Source of the DNA: Methanobrevibacter sp.
GTDB taxonomy: Archaea; Methanobacteriota; Methanobacteria; Methanobacteriales; Methanobacteriaceae
Assembly (NCBI GenBank): GCA_017404125.1
Contig: JAFRCZ010000056.1
Coordinates: 1 to 5,663 of the forward strand
Direction of reading: 5' to 3'
DNA: 5,663 bases
Shown: positions 5,581-5,663 of the stretch, piece after piece
Layout of the letters: every line of letters begins with the position of its first letter
Numbering within the stretch: position 1 is the first letter of the stretch
Program-made: the position numbers and the translations under genes
The notes under the pieces: generated by a model
The model's input: the letters and a program-made list of their open reading frames with translations, nothing else
Told to the model about the DNA's origin: nothing
Database searches by the model: none

Positions 5581-5640
5581 AGGTTTTTTTAAATAATTTT
5601 CTAAAAAAATTATTTAACTTAAATATTAATGTATATGTAA
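5581..5640 (-). promoter_or_regulatory. candidate promoter of the thioredoxin/CcdA operon
   Basis: Two candidates are visible on the minus strand: ACATATAC (5639-5632), giving a leader of about 55 bases, and TTATTTAAAAA (5596-5586), giving a leader of about 15 bases that still includes the ribosome binding site. The second overlaps the inverted repeat at 5589-5617. Neither can be chosen from sequence alone. Confidence 0.3.
5589..5617. repeat. 12-base perfect inverted repeat upstream of the thioredoxin gene
   Basis: TTAAATAATTTT (5589-5600) and AAAATTATTTAA (5606-5617) are perfect reverse complements with a 5-base spacer, CTAAA. It lies 36 bases before the thioredoxin ATG and overlaps one TATA candidate. 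It has the size of a dimeric repressor operator, but it could equally be the end of an upstream gene's terminator or a chance match, since the arms contain no G or C. Confidence 0.5.
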
Positions 5641-5663
5641 AAAAATAATTAGAAAAAAATTAA

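Overview
The window looks like a piece of chromosome from an AT-rich methanogenic archaeon, most probably Methanobrevibacter or a close relative (Methanobacteriales). This rests on four things: gaps between genes that contain almost no G or C; Shine-Dalgarno sites of the GGAGGTGAT type; U-rich tracts in place of GC-rich terminators; and the gene content (a ferredoxin, a PurM/SelD/HypE-like enzyme, a NifU-like scaffold and a GGGtGRT protein). The assignment is an inference, not a database match.

All seven protein genes lie on the minus strand, so the window reads from right to left in three blocks. Block A (5553 to 4300) encodes an exported, membrane-anchored thioredoxin-fold protein followed 24 bases later by a CcdA-type membrane thiol-electron transporter. 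Block B (4120 to 2418) encodes a NifU/IscU-like Fe-S scaffold protein followed 11 bases later by a GGGtGRT-family protein of unknown function; the stop codon of the first overlaps the ribosome binding site of the second. Block C (2250 to 123) encodes a small 2[4Fe-4S] ferredoxin, a large AIR-synthase-like (PurM/SelD/HypE superfamily) enzyme and a small flavin-binding split-barrel (pyridoxamine phosphate oxidase-like) protein.

The blocks are separated by AT-only gaps of 167 to 179 bases. Each gap carries T-rich tracts on the coding strand (likely terminators), and the gap or leader ahead of each block holds candidate TATA elements. No RNA gene, CRISPR array, insertion sequence or integrase is visible, and nothing on the plus strand looks like a real gene.

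Functionally the window is a redox and metal-sulfur neighbourhood. Block A can carry electrons across the membrane to an outside dithiol. Block B is cysteine-rich and built around an Fe-S scaffold fold. Block C joins an electron carrier, a phosphoryl-transfer-type ATPase fold and a flavoprotein fold. The least understood and most interesting parts are the tightly coupled NifU-like/GGGtGRT pair and the ferredoxin/AIRS-like pair; the substrates of both are unknown.
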